46,664 bases of DNA from an uncultured Oscillospiraceae bacterium (GTDB lineage Bacteria; Bacillota; Clostridia; Oscillospirales; Oscillospiraceae): the NCBI GenBank assembly GCA_934630495.1, contig CAKTVW010000017.1, positions 1 to 46,664 on the forward strand, read 5' to 3'. Shown here piece after piece: positions 33,881 to 42,619 of this stretch. Position numbers and translations under genes: made by a program. The notes beneath the pieces were generated by a model that was not told where the DNA came from, searched no databases, and worked only from the letters and a program-made list of their open reading frames with translations. Each line of letters begins with the position of its first letter. The first letter of the stretch is position 1.

Positions 33881-35014
33881 CTAGTCGATGCTGCGCGAAA
33901 TATTCAGCATGATTCCGCATTCGGCAAGCTGCATAATGACCGCCGTCCCGCCGGAGGAGAAAAACGGGAGCGATATCCCGGTCGACGGCAGCAGATTGCT
34001 CACGACCGCCACATTCAGTATCACCTGTATTGCCAGCAGCGTCGTTAGTCCGACGCCCAGCAGCATGGAGAATCGATCCTTTGCATGGATCGCGATCCAG
34101 AAGCCGCGCAGGATCAGGAGTGAAAACAGCAGCAATATCCCGATCGCGCCGACAAACCCCAATTCCTCGCAGGCAATGGCAAAGATATAGTCGTTATGCT
34201 CCTCCGGCAGGTAAAGATACTTCTGTCTCCCCTTGCCGAAGCCAAGCCCCAGCAGCCCGCCCGAGCCGATGGCGTATTCCGACTGAAGGATCTGATAGCC
34301 CTCGTCGGAAGCATAGGCGTCCGGGTTGCGCCACGCCATGATTCGGTCGCTGGTGTAGCCCTGCGTCAGCAGATAGATCGCGGCGAGCGCAGCGCCCGCG
34401 ACGATCAGTGCGCCGAGGTATTTCCAGCTGCTGCCGCCGACGAGCATCATAACGAAGCCCAGCATCAGAATAATCATGGTCGCGGACATGTGCGGCTGCA
34501 AATACAGCAGTCCCGCGATAACTCCGAGGATCAGCAGGAACGGCAGAAAGCCGTGGACAAAGTCCTTCATGCGATCCTGAAATTTTTCCATCAGCGCGGA
34601 GAAGGAAACGATAACGCCGAACTTGGCGATCTCGGAGGGCTGAAAGCTGACAAAGCCCAGATTGATCCAGCGCTCCGCGCCGCCGCCGCTGGAGCCGACG
34701 CTTGTCAGCGAAACCAGCATCAGCAGCGCGACGGATACGCCTAGGATCGGAAACGCCAGCTTGCGATACCACGCATAGGGCACGCGGCTGATCGCAAAAA
34801 GCACGCCGACGCCCATCAGCACATAAACGAGCTGGCTTGTAAAGTAGCTTGCAGAGTTGCCCGTCACATAGTAGGCGCGGGCATAGCTTGCGGAGTACAG
34901 CATGATAAGCCCCAGGGCCGCCAGCAGCAGCGTCAGCAGGAGGTACGGCAGATCCATCAGCCCCGTCTGTCGTTGCTTCACACGGTCAATTCGTACCTGC
35001 TGCTTTGCGGTCAT
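33881..35014 (-). CDS. ftsW: SEDS glycosyltransferase FtsW
   Basis: 377 residues with about ten transmembrane helices. SEDS signatures include SLTSVGSSGGGAERWINLG, FQPSEIAKFGVIV, SEYAIGSGGLLGLGFGKGRQ and SLPFFSSGGTAVIMQLAECG. It polymerises septal peptidoglycan with the class B PBP encoded four genes upstream. AAGGAG precedes the ATG. No murD lies between mraY and ftsW, unlike many Firmicutes. Confidence 0.95.
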   Translation of the reverse strand: MTAKQQVRIDRVKQRQTGLMDLPYLLLTLLLAALGLIMLYSASYARAYYVTGNSASYFTSQLVYVLMGVGVLFAISRVPYAWYRKLAFPILGVSVALLMLVSLTSVGSSGGGAERWINLGFVSFQPSEIAKFGVIVSFSALMEKFQDRMKDFVHGFLPFLLILGVIAGLLYLQPHMSATMIILMLGFVMMLVGGSSWKYLGALIVAGAALAAIYLLTQGYTSDRIMAWRNPDAYASDEGYQILQSEYAIGSGGLLGLGFGKGRQKYLYLPEEHNDYIFAIACEELGFVGAIGILLLFSLLILRGFWIAIHAKDRFSMLLGVGLTTLLAIQVILNVAVVSNLLPSTGISLPFFSSGGTAVIMQLAECGIMLNISRSID

Positions 35015-35044
35015 GCCGACTCCTTCCTCAACGGGCGCCGCGCA

Positions 35045-36043
35045 TCAGAACCAGATACGCACGCCAAACCAAGCGACGATGCACATTCCCACCGTCACGA
35101 GCACAAATACCGTCCATATCTTCTTTTCCGACCAGCCGCACATCTCAAAATGGTGATGAATCGGCGCCATTTTGAAGATGCGCTTGCCGTGCGTCAGCTT
35201 AAAGTAGCCGACCTGCAAAATATCGGAAAGCGTCTCTATAATGTAGATAAAGCCCACAAGGAGCAAAACCAGCGGCATATCCAGCGCAAAGGCCATTCCG
35301 ACCACCGCGCCGCCCAAAAAGAGCGAACCGGTGTCTCCCATGAATGCCTGCGCGGGATAGAAATTATAGCACAGGAAGCCGCCGAGGCCGCCGAGCAGCG
35401 CGGCCGGGAAGGTCGCAAGTCCGGCGCGTTTCATGGAAACGGAAACCAGCACAAAGAACAGCATCACAGGCATGGTCACGCCGGTGGCAAGGCCGTCGAT
35501 GCCGTCGGTCAGGTTGACCGCGTTGACGCAGCCGACAATGATGAAGACCGCAACGGCCAGATACAGCACCGGCGGCACGGAAGCGACCGGCTCCTTGACA
35601 AACGGGATGTACAGGTCATATTTCAGTGCCCCGGTGAAATGCATTGCGGCAAGGAAAATTGCTGCCGCCGCGACCTGCAGAAGCAGCTTTTGCAGTCCCG
35701 TCAGGCCGAGGTTGCGATGCTTTTTGACCTTAATAAAATCGTCGTAAAAGCCGATCAGGCCGAACATCAGCGCCAGCGCAAGCACCAGCAGATGGGAATA
35801 GTTCCCCTCCCGCAGTGCAAACCATCCCGTCGCCGCGCACAGCAGCGACGCGCCGATAAAGGTCAGGCCGCCCATTGTCGGCGTCCCCGCCTTGCCGTTG
35901 TGCCACTTTGGGCCGACCTCACGGATAGACTGTCCCGCCTTGAGCGCCCGCAGCGCGGGGATCAGGAATTTCCCGAGGACCAGCGCAAGCACAAAGCCCG
36001 AGATGATCGAAACGATCACCATCAGCAATCCTGTATTCGTCAT
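35045..36043 (-). CDS. mraY: Phospho-MurNAc-pentapeptide translocase MraY
   Basis: 332 residues, about ten transmembrane helices, with the Asp-rich motifs GLIGFYDDFIKV, CVNAVNLTDGIDGLATG and AFMGDTGSLFLGG, and the His motif MAPIHHHFEMCGWSE. It makes lipid I. GGAGG is 9 bases from the ATG. Confidence 0.97.
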   Translation of the reverse strand: MTNTGLLMVIVSIISGFVLALVLGKFLIPALRALKAGQSIREVGPKWHNGKAGTPTMGGLTFIGASLLCAATGWFALREGNYSHLLVLALALMFGLIGFYDDFIKVKKHRNLGLTGLQKLLLQVAAAAIFLAAMHFTGALKYDLYIPFVKEPVASVPPVLYLAVAVFIIVGCVNAVNLTDGIDGLATGVTMPVMLFFVLVSVSMKRAGLATFPAALLGGLGGFLCYNFYPAQAFMGDTGSLFLGGAVVGMAFALDMPLVLLLVGFIYIIETLSDILQVGYFKLTHGKRIFKMAPIHHHFEMCGWSEKKIWTVFVLVTVGMCIVAWFGVRIWF

Positions 36044-36113
36044 ATTGGAGTTCCTCCGATTCTGCTTTTGTTTGACCGCCGCAAGCGGACTTCCCGGTGC
36101 GTCGCGTCGAGGC

Positions 36114-37562
36114 TCATTCCGTCTCCGCCAACGCCCGCGCGACCTCTTCCCGTTCGTCGAGATGCGTTTTCCGCGTCCCTAGGATCTGATAGGTCTCATG
36201 TCCTTTTCCGGCGAGCACTACTATATCATTTTTTTGCGCAAAACGCAAGGCCATCCGGATCGCCTTTCTGCGGTCAGGCTCGACGGCATAGGGCGTGGTC
36301 GTTCCTTCGACGCCCTCGAGAATATCCCGAATGATCGCCGTCGGCTCCTCCGTGCGCGGATTGTCCGAGGTGACGATCACATAGTCGGCATTGTTGACGG
36401 CAATGCTACCCATCAAGCGCCGCTTCGTGCGTTCCCGATCGCCGCCGCAGCCGAACACCGCGATCAGCCGCCCGCTGCAAAAATCGCGAACGGAACGAAG
36501 AAGCTGTTCCAAGCCGTCCGGCGTGTGCGCATAGTCGATCAGGACCGTAAATTCCTTTCCCGGCGTCGGTACGACCTCAACGCGTCCCTTTACGCCCTTG
36601 GCAGGTTCCAGCGCGGCGACCGCCGTTTGGAGTGAAAGGCCGAGCTGACGCGCGATCCCGAGCGCCACCAGCGCATTGCTGACGGTGAACCGTCCCGGAA
36701 TGCCGAGATGCAGCGGCGCCGCCTCCGCGCCCTCGCAGATGCGCGCCTCGATCCCGTCGGAAAAGAGATGAACGTCCTCGGCACGAAGCTCCGCTTCGGG
36801 CGTCTCTCCCACCGTGTAGACCGTGCAGGACGCGTCCGCGATCATCTTGGGCGCTGTCGGGTCGTCGAGATTGAACACGCCGCGGCGGCAGCTCCGGAAC
36901 AGAATCGCCTTGGCCCTTCGGTAGTTTTCCATCGTGCCGTGGAAATCCAGATGGTCTTCCGTAAGATTTGTAAACGCGCCGACATCATATTCGATCCCGC
37001 CGACGCGATGCAGAAACAGCGCATGCGACGAAACCTCCATCACAACATGCGTACAGCCCGCATCCCGCATTTTGGCGAGGAGGCCCTGCAATTCATAGCT
37101 CTCCGGCGTCGTGCGTTCGGTCTCTAATCTTTCGCCGCCGATCATATTGCAGATCGTGCCGATCAGGCCGACCTTGGCATTCAGCGCATTTTCAAGGATT
37201 GCCTTCACAAGGTAGGTCACGGAGGTCTTTCCGTTCGTGCCCGTCACGCCGATCATTTTCATGCTCCGCGCGGGGTGCCCGTATCGGTTGGCCCCGATCG
37301 CCGCAAGCGCCTCGCGGCAGGAAGCCACGCGGACCCACGGCGCGTTATCCGGCATTTCCCGTTCGCACAGCACGACGGCCGCGCCCTTCCCGATCGCGTC
37401 GGGAATATAGCGGTGTCCGTCGGTCGCGAAGCCGGGCACAGCGACAAACAGGTCGCCCTTTTCCACCTCGCGCGAGGAATAACGCACCTCGCCGATCTCC
37501 ATATCCATAGGCGCGTTCGCTTCGAGAATTTCCACGCCCCGCAACAGCTCTTCCAGTTTCAT
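36114..37562 (-). CDS. murE: UDP-MurNAc-tripeptide synthetase MurE (meso-DAP type)
   Basis: 482 residues. Mur ligase ATP loop GVTGTNGKTSVTYL (~102-115), carbamate-Lys region FHGTMENYRRAKAILF, and the amino-acid selectivity motif DNPRTEEP (~399-406). DNPR is the signature of enzymes adding meso-diaminopimelate rather than lysine, so the wall should contain meso-DAP. AGGAG precedes the ATG. murF, which usually follows, is absent here; mraY follows after 70 bases. Confidence 0.96.
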   Translation of the reverse strand: MKLEELLRGVEILEANAPMDMEIGEVRYSSREVEKGDLFVAVPGFATDGHRYIPDAIGKGAAVVLCEREMPDNAPWVRVASCREALAAIGANRYGHPARSMKMIGVTGTNGKTSVTYLVKAILENALNAKVGLIGTICNMIGGERLETERTTPESYELQGLLAKMRDAGCTHVVMEVSSHALFLHRVGGIEYDVGAFTNLTEDHLDFHGTMENYRRAKAILFRSCRRGVFNLDDPTAPKMIADASCTVYTVGETPEAELRAEDVHLFSDGIEARICEGAEAAPLHLGIPGRFTVSNALVALGIARQLGLSLQTAVAALEPAKGVKGRVEVVPTPGKEFTVLIDYAHTPDGLEQLLRSVRDFCSGRLIAVFGCGGDRERTKRRLMGSIAVNNADYVIVTSDNPRTEEPTAIIRDILEGVEGTTTPYAVEPDRRKAIRMALRFAQKNDIVVLAGKGHETYQILGTRKTHLDEREEVARALAETE

Positions 37563-37571
37563 AGCTTGCTC

Positions 37572-39926
37572 CTAATCCATATCATTTGTGTCGGCAAAGA
37601 GCACCGTGACGATCTCCCCGCGTTCCAGCTCCGTTCCCGCCGCAGGCTCCTGATGCGTCACCGTCACCTGCCACGCCTTCGGGTCGGCCCCCTTAGCCTG
37701 CAAGTACAGGCCGAGGTCGGACAGCGCCTTTGTCGCGTCCGTCAGCGTCATGCCGCTGAGATCAGGCACGCTGACAGGCTCCGCCGGCATGGAATCGTCG
37801 GTATAAAGCAAGACGGTCGAATAGCCCGGAACGTCCTTGCCCGCCGCCGGGATCTGGCTGACGATCTTTCCGCCATTGCCGATCACGCGGCAGCTCAGAT
37901 AATTCTCTTTTAACAGCGCGGATGCCTCATATTCACTCATGCCCGTGACATCCGGCATGGAAAGATTTACTTGATACATTTCTTCCTTGCTGTAGTCCGG
38001 CTCGACTCCCAGATACGGCAGGATATCCTCAAATACAGCCGCGACGGTCGGCGCCGCCATCACGCCGCCGGAAATATACTGTCCCGTCGCGGGATTCGGC
38101 GTGTCGAGCGCCACAAGCACCACATAGCGCGGATCGTCCATCGGCGCTATGCCGACAAAGGACACGATCTTATCCTTGACCAGCTCGCCGTTTGCGCCCC
38201 GCTGGTCGGTTTTTTCCGCCGTCCCCGTCTTGCCGCCGATGCGGTAGCCCGCGACTCGGGCATTTTTGGCCGTGCCCTCGGTAACGACGGACTCGATCAG
38301 CTCGCACATCGTTGCCGACGTCTGCTCGGAAATGACCTGCCGCACCACCGTACGCTCGTTCTGCCGCACAACGTTCCCTTCGGCGTCGAGGACCTGCGAA
38401 ACCGTGTAAGGCTCAAGGAGATATCCGCCGTTGACGATCGCCGCCACGGCGCGCACCACTTGGATCGGCGTCGGTTTAACGGTCTGGCCGAAGGAGGTGG
38501 AGATCAGATAGCTTGTGCCGTAGGCCGCATTGTCGGCAAGGCGTTCCCGACTGTGGAAAAGACCGCTCGCCTCGCCGGGAAGATCGATCCCCGTCGTCTC
38601 CATCAGGCCGAAGGCCTTGCAGTATTCATACAGCGTTTCGCCGCCGGTCTTCAGGCCGATATGCGCAAAGGCCAGATTGCAGGAATTTTGCAGCGCCTGC
38701 GCCGTCGTTTCCGCACCGTGGCCCTGATGCCTCCAGCAGTTCAGGATCTGGGAGCGTCCCTCGAATTTTTCCGCACCGCGGCAGTAGAAGCTGTCATTCA
38801 GCGTGACTGCGCCGGAATCCAGCGCTGACGCAAGCGTAACGAGCTTAAAGGTCGACCCCGGCTCGTAGCCGTCGGAGACACAGCGGTTTCGCCACTGCTT
38901 CAGCCGCGCCGCAGCCATCTTCTCATTATAGACGTCAAAGGCCTCCGTCCGTTCATCGGTGTTTTCGGGAAGCGCCGAGGCCTGCCGATACAACGCGTCC
39001 AGCTCCTGCCGCAGATCGGTGTCGAAAACCTCAAGGTACTGATTCGGGTCATACGAGCCGAGCGTCGCCATTGCAAGAATTTCTCCGGTGTCCGCGTCCA
39101 TTACGATGCCGAACGCCCCGTTGAGCACGTCGTAGCGGTCGACGGCATCCTGAAGCTGCTTTTCCAGCGCTCGCTGCACCGTCAGATCGATGGTGGAAAC
39201 GAGGCTGTCGCCGTCGCTTGCCTGATAGTATTTTTCGTAGGAATAGAGCATCTCCGTCTCATGGTTGCCCTTCGTGGTGATGACCGTTCCCGCGACGCCC
39301 TGCAGGCTGCTGTTATAGTAGGCCTCCATTCCCTCGGAGCCTACGTTGTCCGTATTGGTAAAGCCCAGAAGCTGGGCGGCCGTCTCGTGGTTGGGATAAA
39401 ATCGCAGAGAATCCTGCTCCAAATGCACGCCGACAATGTGGTTTTCCGAAATAAAGCTCCGGACCTTGTCGCAGACCGCCTGCTCCTGCTTGCGTTTCAG
39501 CATCTTATAGCGCATCCCGGTATCGGCGGCCTGCTTACGGACGTATTCCTCGGAAACGTCCAAAAGCTTGGAAAGATTTTCGGCCAGAAAATCGATATCC
39601 ACCTTGTTCTGATACAGCTCCAGCGGGTCGAGGAAGATATTTTCAACGCCCGTGGAGGTCGCAAGCACCTCCATATTGCGGTCGTAGATCGTTCCGCGCG
39701 CGGCCGTCACGCTGGTGCTGCGCGTCTGATTGCTGATGGCGCGGGCCTCGTAATAATCATGCTCCACCAGCATCAGCTTGACGAGCTGTCCCGCCAAGAC
39801 CACAAACGCCGCGACCCCCAGCACGCCCATCAGCACAAGGATCACGCGCCTTACATAGGTATCGGTGATCTGCTGCTGTCTGCGCAGCTTGCGCGGGGTT
39901 CGTTTTTTGACGTCGCGTCGTCTCAT
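37572..39926 (-). CDS. Class B PBP with two PASTA domains (FtsI/SpoVD type)
   Basis: 784 residues. A basic N-terminus and one transmembrane helix (~30-50), dimerisation domain, then a transpeptidase domain with SxxK S358-T-F-K, SxN S415-C-N and K566-T-G-T. Two PASTA domains lie at ~655-714 and ~717-781. It crosslinks septal peptidoglycan together with FtsW. Sporeformers often carry paired ftsI and spoVD genes here; only one is present, so it is either the division enzyme or serves both. GGGAGG precedes the ATG. A strong terminator stands between it and ftsL. Confidence 0.94.
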   Translation of the reverse strand: MRRRDVKKRTPRKLRRQQQITDTYVRRVILVLMGVLGVAAFVVLAGQLVKLMLVEHDYYEARAISNQTRSTSVTAARGTIYDRNMEVLATSTGVENIFLDPLELYQNKVDIDFLAENLSKLLDVSEEYVRKQAADTGMRYKMLKRKQEQAVCDKVRSFISENHIVGVHLEQDSLRFYPNHETAAQLLGFTNTDNVGSEGMEAYYNSSLQGVAGTVITTKGNHETEMLYSYEKYYQASDGDSLVSTIDLTVQRALEKQLQDAVDRYDVLNGAFGIVMDADTGEILAMATLGSYDPNQYLEVFDTDLRQELDALYRQASALPENTDERTEAFDVYNEKMAAARLKQWRNRCVSDGYEPGSTFKLVTLASALDSGAVTLNDSFYCRGAEKFEGRSQILNCWRHQGHGAETTAQALQNSCNLAFAHIGLKTGGETLYEYCKAFGLMETTGIDLPGEASGLFHSRERLADNAAYGTSYLISTSFGQTVKPTPIQVVRAVAAIVNGGYLLEPYTVSQVLDAEGNVVRQNERTVVRQVISEQTSATMCELIESVVTEGTAKNARVAGYRIGGKTGTAEKTDQRGANGELVKDKIVSFVGIAPMDDPRYVVLVALDTPNPATGQYISGGVMAAPTVAAVFEDILPYLGVEPDYSKEEMYQVNLSMPDVTGMSEYEASALLKENYLSCRVIGNGGKIVSQIPAAGKDVPGYSTVLLYTDDSMPAEPVSVPDLSGMTLTDATKALSDLGLYLQAKGADPKAWQVTVTHQEPAAGTELERGEIVTVLFADTNDMD

Positions 39927-39974
39927 GGCGGCCTCCCATATTCAGGAAGCCTCCTTCGGAAGCTTCCTTAGTCC

Positions 39975-40013
39975 AAAAACATGGGCGGCAAAAGTGGTTT
40001 TCGCCGCCCATGT
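39975..40013 (-). terminator. Terminator inside the dcw cluster, between ftsL and pbp
   Basis: ACATGGGCGGC (39979-39989) and GCCGCCCATGT (40003-40013), extended inward by AAAA/TTTT with one bulged C, form a very stable hairpin followed on the minus strand by TTTTT. A second hairpin (AGGAAGC ... GCTTCCT, about 39951-39973) lies between it and the PBP start. The arrangement could limit read-through from mraZ-rsmH-ftsL into the wall genes. Confidence 0.8.
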
Positions 40014-40036
40014 CCGATTGATATATATGTTTCAGC

Positions 40037-40549
40037 CTATGAAAAATATTCCAATGCTTCCCGGATCGCGCCGCACAGCGCGTTGTAAGTACGAACGAAC
40101 AGATTCGGCTCCTCCGGCTTGACGTATACCTCCGAAACGTCCGCCGTCTTTGTCTCTATATGGACGATCTGTTCCTCGCGCGGCTCATGCATTCCCAGCG
40201 CACGCGCGCGGCGTTCGACCTGCTTCAAGTCGATCGCGTCGTCATACTGCGTCTGCAGCGCCGCCTGCTCGCTCTCCAGCGCCGCCTTGCTGTCCTGAAG
40301 CTCACCAATTTCACTGCGCGTCTCGTAGATACGGACATAGCAGAACACGACCAGAAAGAGCATCAGCAGGCAGATCACCGTGCCGAACAGCGTCAGCGGC
40401 GAAAGGCGAAATCGAATTTTCGACGCGGCCGCCGCCTTCTGCCGCGACGGAACATCCGGCAGGCGCTTCGGCTTCGGCAGCGGTCTGGCGGTATTTCCGG
40501 CATAGATATCAAAGGCGGCCGAGCCGTCCGTGTGGTATTCCCCCGCCAT
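40037..40549 (-). CDS. ftsL: FtsL/DivIC-type septum protein
   Basis: 170 residues: a basic cytosolic N-terminus (~1-50), one transmembrane helix (~53-75), then a coiled coil (~76-115, EIGELQDSKAALESEQAAL) with the ARALGM motif usual in this family. By position after rsmH it is the cluster's FtsL; sequence alone would not separate it from DivIC. AAGGAGG precedes the ATG. Confidence 0.87.
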   Translation of the reverse strand: MAGEYHTDGSAAFDIYAGNTARPLPKPKRLPDVPSRQKAAAASKIRFRLSPLTLFGTVICLLMLFLVVFCYVRIYETRSEIGELQDSKAALESEQAALQTQYDDAIDLKQVERRARALGMHEPREEQIVHIETKTADVSEVYVKPEEPNLFVRTYNALCGAIREALEYFS

Positions 40550-40673
40550 ACAAAGCGCCTCCTTCCGTTAGGGCATCAAGGGTGCGGACCGACAATGCGT
40601 CCTCTGCGGTTTTTACGTCGGGCCGAAGCCCGTATGCTTATCTCCAAGCCGCCGCAGCGGCGCAGACCTCGTA

Positions 40674-41606
40674 TCAGAGCTTCTCCGCTACGCGGAGCTT
40701 TGCGCTCCGGGAGCGCGGGTTTTCCGCAAGCTCCTTCTCGTCCGGAAGGATCGGCTTGCGTGTAAGAATGCGCACCTGCGGCTTTTTCCCGCAGACGCAG
40801 ACCGGAAATTCCGGCGGGCAGGTGCAGCCGCGCGCTGCGGTCTGCATCGCGCTTTTCACGATGCGGTCCTCCAACGAATGGAAGGTGATGACCGCCAGCC
40901 GCCCGCCCGGATTCAGGCACGAGATCGCGTCGTGCATCAGCCGTTCCACGGAGCCAAGCTCATCGTTCACGGCAATGCGGATGGCCTGAAAGCTGCGCTT
41001 TGCGGGGTGCTGCTTTTCCCGAAGCGCCTGAGCAGGCATAGAGGAACGGATCAAATCGGCAAGCTCAAGTGTCGTTCGGATCGGGTGCTTTTCGCGTTCG
41101 CGCACGATCGCCGCCGCGATGCGGGGCGCATAGCGTTCCTCACCGTAGTCATATAAAATTCTACGCAGCTCTTCGGCGGACCATGTGTTGACGATCTCAG
41201 CCGCCGTCAGGGAGTCCTCCCGATTCATGCGCATATCCAGCGGCGCGTCGGCCATATACGAAAAGCCGCGCTGTGCATCGTCAAGCTGGGGCGAAGACAC
41301 GCCCAGATCAAACAGCATTCCGTCCACGCCCGAAAGCCCGAGCGTTTTCAGAATACCGCATACCTCGGAAAAATTAGAATGTACGGTCGTGACCCGGTCG
41401 CGATACTCCTTCAGGCGTTCTTCCGCCGCCTGAAGCGCCACCGTATCGCGATCCACACCGATCAGCCGTCCGGTCGTGAGGCGCTTGACGATCTCCAGCG
41501 AGTGTCCCGCGCCGCCGAGCGTACCGTCAAGGTATATCCCGTCCGGTTTGATATTCAGAGCCTCAATACAGGCGTCCAACAAAACGGATCTATGCGAAAA
41601 CTCCAT
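40674..41606 (-). CDS. rsmH: 16S rRNA m4C1402 methyltransferase RsmH
   Basis: 310 residues starting at the ATG at 41606 (MEFSHRSVLLDACIEAL), which overlaps the mraZ stop by one base (TGATG). SAM-binding GIYLDGTLGGAGHS, the RsmH motifs LFDLGVSSPQLDD and RGFSYMADAPLDMRM, and the C-terminal GGRLAVITFHSLEDRIVK. Methylates N4 of C1402 in 16S rRNA. A longer frame upstream reads through mraZ and is rejected. Confidence 0.97.
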   Translation of the reverse strand: MEFSHRSVLLDACIEALNIKPDGIYLDGTLGGAGHSLEIVKRLTTGRLIGVDRDTVALQAAEERLKEYRDRVTTVHSNFSEVCGILKTLGLSGVDGMLFDLGVSSPQLDDAQRGFSYMADAPLDMRMNREDSLTAAEIVNTWSAEELRRILYDYGEERYAPRIAAAIVREREKHPIRTTLELADLIRSSMPAQALREKQHPAKRSFQAIRIAVNDELGSVERLMHDAISCLNPGGRLAVITFHSLEDRIVKSAMQTAARGCTCPPEFPVCVCGKKPQVRILTRKPILPDEKELAENPRSRSAKLRVAEKL

Positions 41607-42022
41607 CAGAAGCCCAACTCCCCCATGACCGCCGCTATGGCCTCCGGCGTGAGGTACTTTTCTTCCTCGGCGGCATAGCGCTCTGCCGACCAGATCTCTG
41701 CGCGGCCCGCCTGCCCGAGAAAGACAGCCTCCTGTCCGATCCCCGCATAGGTCCGAAAGGATTCGGGCAGCAGGAAGCGTCCCTGCTTGTCCGGTTCGCA
41801 CTTGGTCACGTTTGCAAAGAAGAAGCGCATGGCGCGGGCCTTGGAGGCCGGAAGCTCGTTGCAGTGGTCGAGCACCTTCTGCCATTCCGACTCGGGATAG
41901 ACCGTCAGACAGGCATCGGGAGCCTTGGCGACATAGAACGCGTCCCCCAGCTCTTCGCGCAGCTTGGCGGGAACAAACAGCCTTCCCTTGGCGTCAAGCG
42001 TATGCTTATATTGGCCGTACAT
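41606..42022 (-). CDS. mraZ: Transcription regulator MraZ
   Basis: 138 residues from the ATG at 42022, chosen because family members start close to the GQYKHTLDAKGRLFVPAKLR motif; a GTG at 42031 is the alternative. Two SpoVT-AbrB-like repeats (first DAKGRLFVPAKLR, second DKQGRFLLPESFR) bind DNA. MraZ autoregulates the dcw cluster, and its operator is visible immediately upstream. Confidence 0.95.
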   Translation of the reverse strand: MYGQYKHTLDAKGRLFVPAKLREELGDAFYVAKAPDACLTVYPESEWQKVLDHCNELPASKARAMRFFFANVTKCEPDKQGRFLLPESFRTYAGIGQEAVFLGQAGRAEIWSAERYAAEEEKYLTPEAIAAVMGELGF

Positions 42023-42025
42023 TTC

Positions 42026-42071
42026 CCTCACCTCGCTCCACTTTGCTCATTTTACTTCCATTTTGCTCCAC
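42026..42071 (-). promoter_or_regulatory. MraZ operator, five hexamers at 10-bp spacing
   Basis: On the minus strand the leader reads GTGGAG, ATGGAA, AATGAG, GTGGAG, GTGAGG, each six bases followed by four spacer bases (exact 10-base period). This matches the tandem direct repeats bound by MraZ rings in other bacteria. The array lies just downstream of the -10 box and runs to within 4 bases of the start codon. Confidence 0.85.
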
Positions 42072-42080
42072 TTCACCAAC

Positions 42081-42109
42081 AGTATACTATTTTCAAAAGA
42101 AAAAATCAA
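42081..42109 (-). promoter_or_regulatory. Promoter of the dcw cluster
   Basis: On the minus strand TTGATT (42109-42104), a 17-base spacer and TATACT (42086-42081), directly upstream of the MraZ operator. Confidence 0.82.
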
Positions 42110-42250
42110 TCACATTTTTGGATTTTCCGCAAGATAATTCAGGAATTTTCTGCCTGTTTTTGTATAAAAACGATATTTGAACATTTGTTTTATTTTGCGT
42201 CTCCGCTTTTTTACAGGCCGTTTCCCTGCCGCGCAACCTCCGGTTGCGCT

Positions 42251-42506
42251 CAGCGTGTCGAAAAATTCTTTTCGGCACTCTGGCAGACTGCAAAAAAGTT
42301 CGGAAGGCAAGCAGCTCGCGCCCGTCGGCGTACATAGGTACGCTAGGGCGCGAGCTGCGCAGGAAGTCAAAATCCTTGCGAAGCAAGCAATTTTTTTCGT
42401 TATGTTATAAAATTCGAAATATTCTGTTTTCCGGTTCAGATGCAAAATCCAAAATCTTATAAGAGATCGACCGATTTTGACGGTTACGGACTTTTTTGAC
42501 AGTCTG
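42251..42506 (+). repeat. MITE-like structured repeat, copy A
   Basis: 256 bp with imperfect terminal inverted repeats (CAGCGTGTC at the left, CAGACTGTC as reverse complement of the right end, 7 of 9 matching). It contains a hairpin GTGTCGAAAA/TTTTCGGCAC, a long stem GCAGCTCGCGCCC/GGGCGCGAGCTGC, and TTGCGAAGCAA. An inverted copy lies at 46392-46643. Compensating differences between the copies keep the long stem paired, so the structure is under constraint. No transposase inside. Flanked by CGCAAC-N4-GGTTG motifs on both sides. Confidence 0.85.
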
Positions 42507-42521
42507 TACGCAACTGGCGGT

Positions 42522-42600
42522 TGTATTTTTGCGCTGACCGGGCGCTGTACTTTTGCCGCTGCCTATGCTATCGTATAGGCAGAAGTCAGCGCTGCAAAAA
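42522..42600. promoter_or_regulatory. Repeated motif upstream of the HTH-TPR gene
   Basis: TGTATTTTTGCGCTG (42522-42536) and TGTACTTTTGCCGCTG (42546-42561) are near-direct repeats, and CAGCGCTGCAAAAA (42587-42600) is the same theme inverted. GCCTAT/ATAGGC forms a small hairpin between. Their place just upstream of a regulator gene suggests an autoregulatory operator; this is inference. Confidence 0.4.
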
Positions 42601-42619
42601 ATGAAAAGGAGCGTTTATT

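Noticed and set aside
41607..41885. N-terminal extension of RsmH upstream of 41606
   Set aside because: It reads through mraZ in another frame; RsmH family proteins start at the MEFSHRSVLL motif and the TGATG overlap supports it.
42093..42445. Minus-strand open frames inside MITE-like copy A, and the similar frame in copy B (46226-46603)
   Set aside because: Their similarity reflects the shared DNA element; no ribosome site, and the frame runs across hairpins and differs at both ends.
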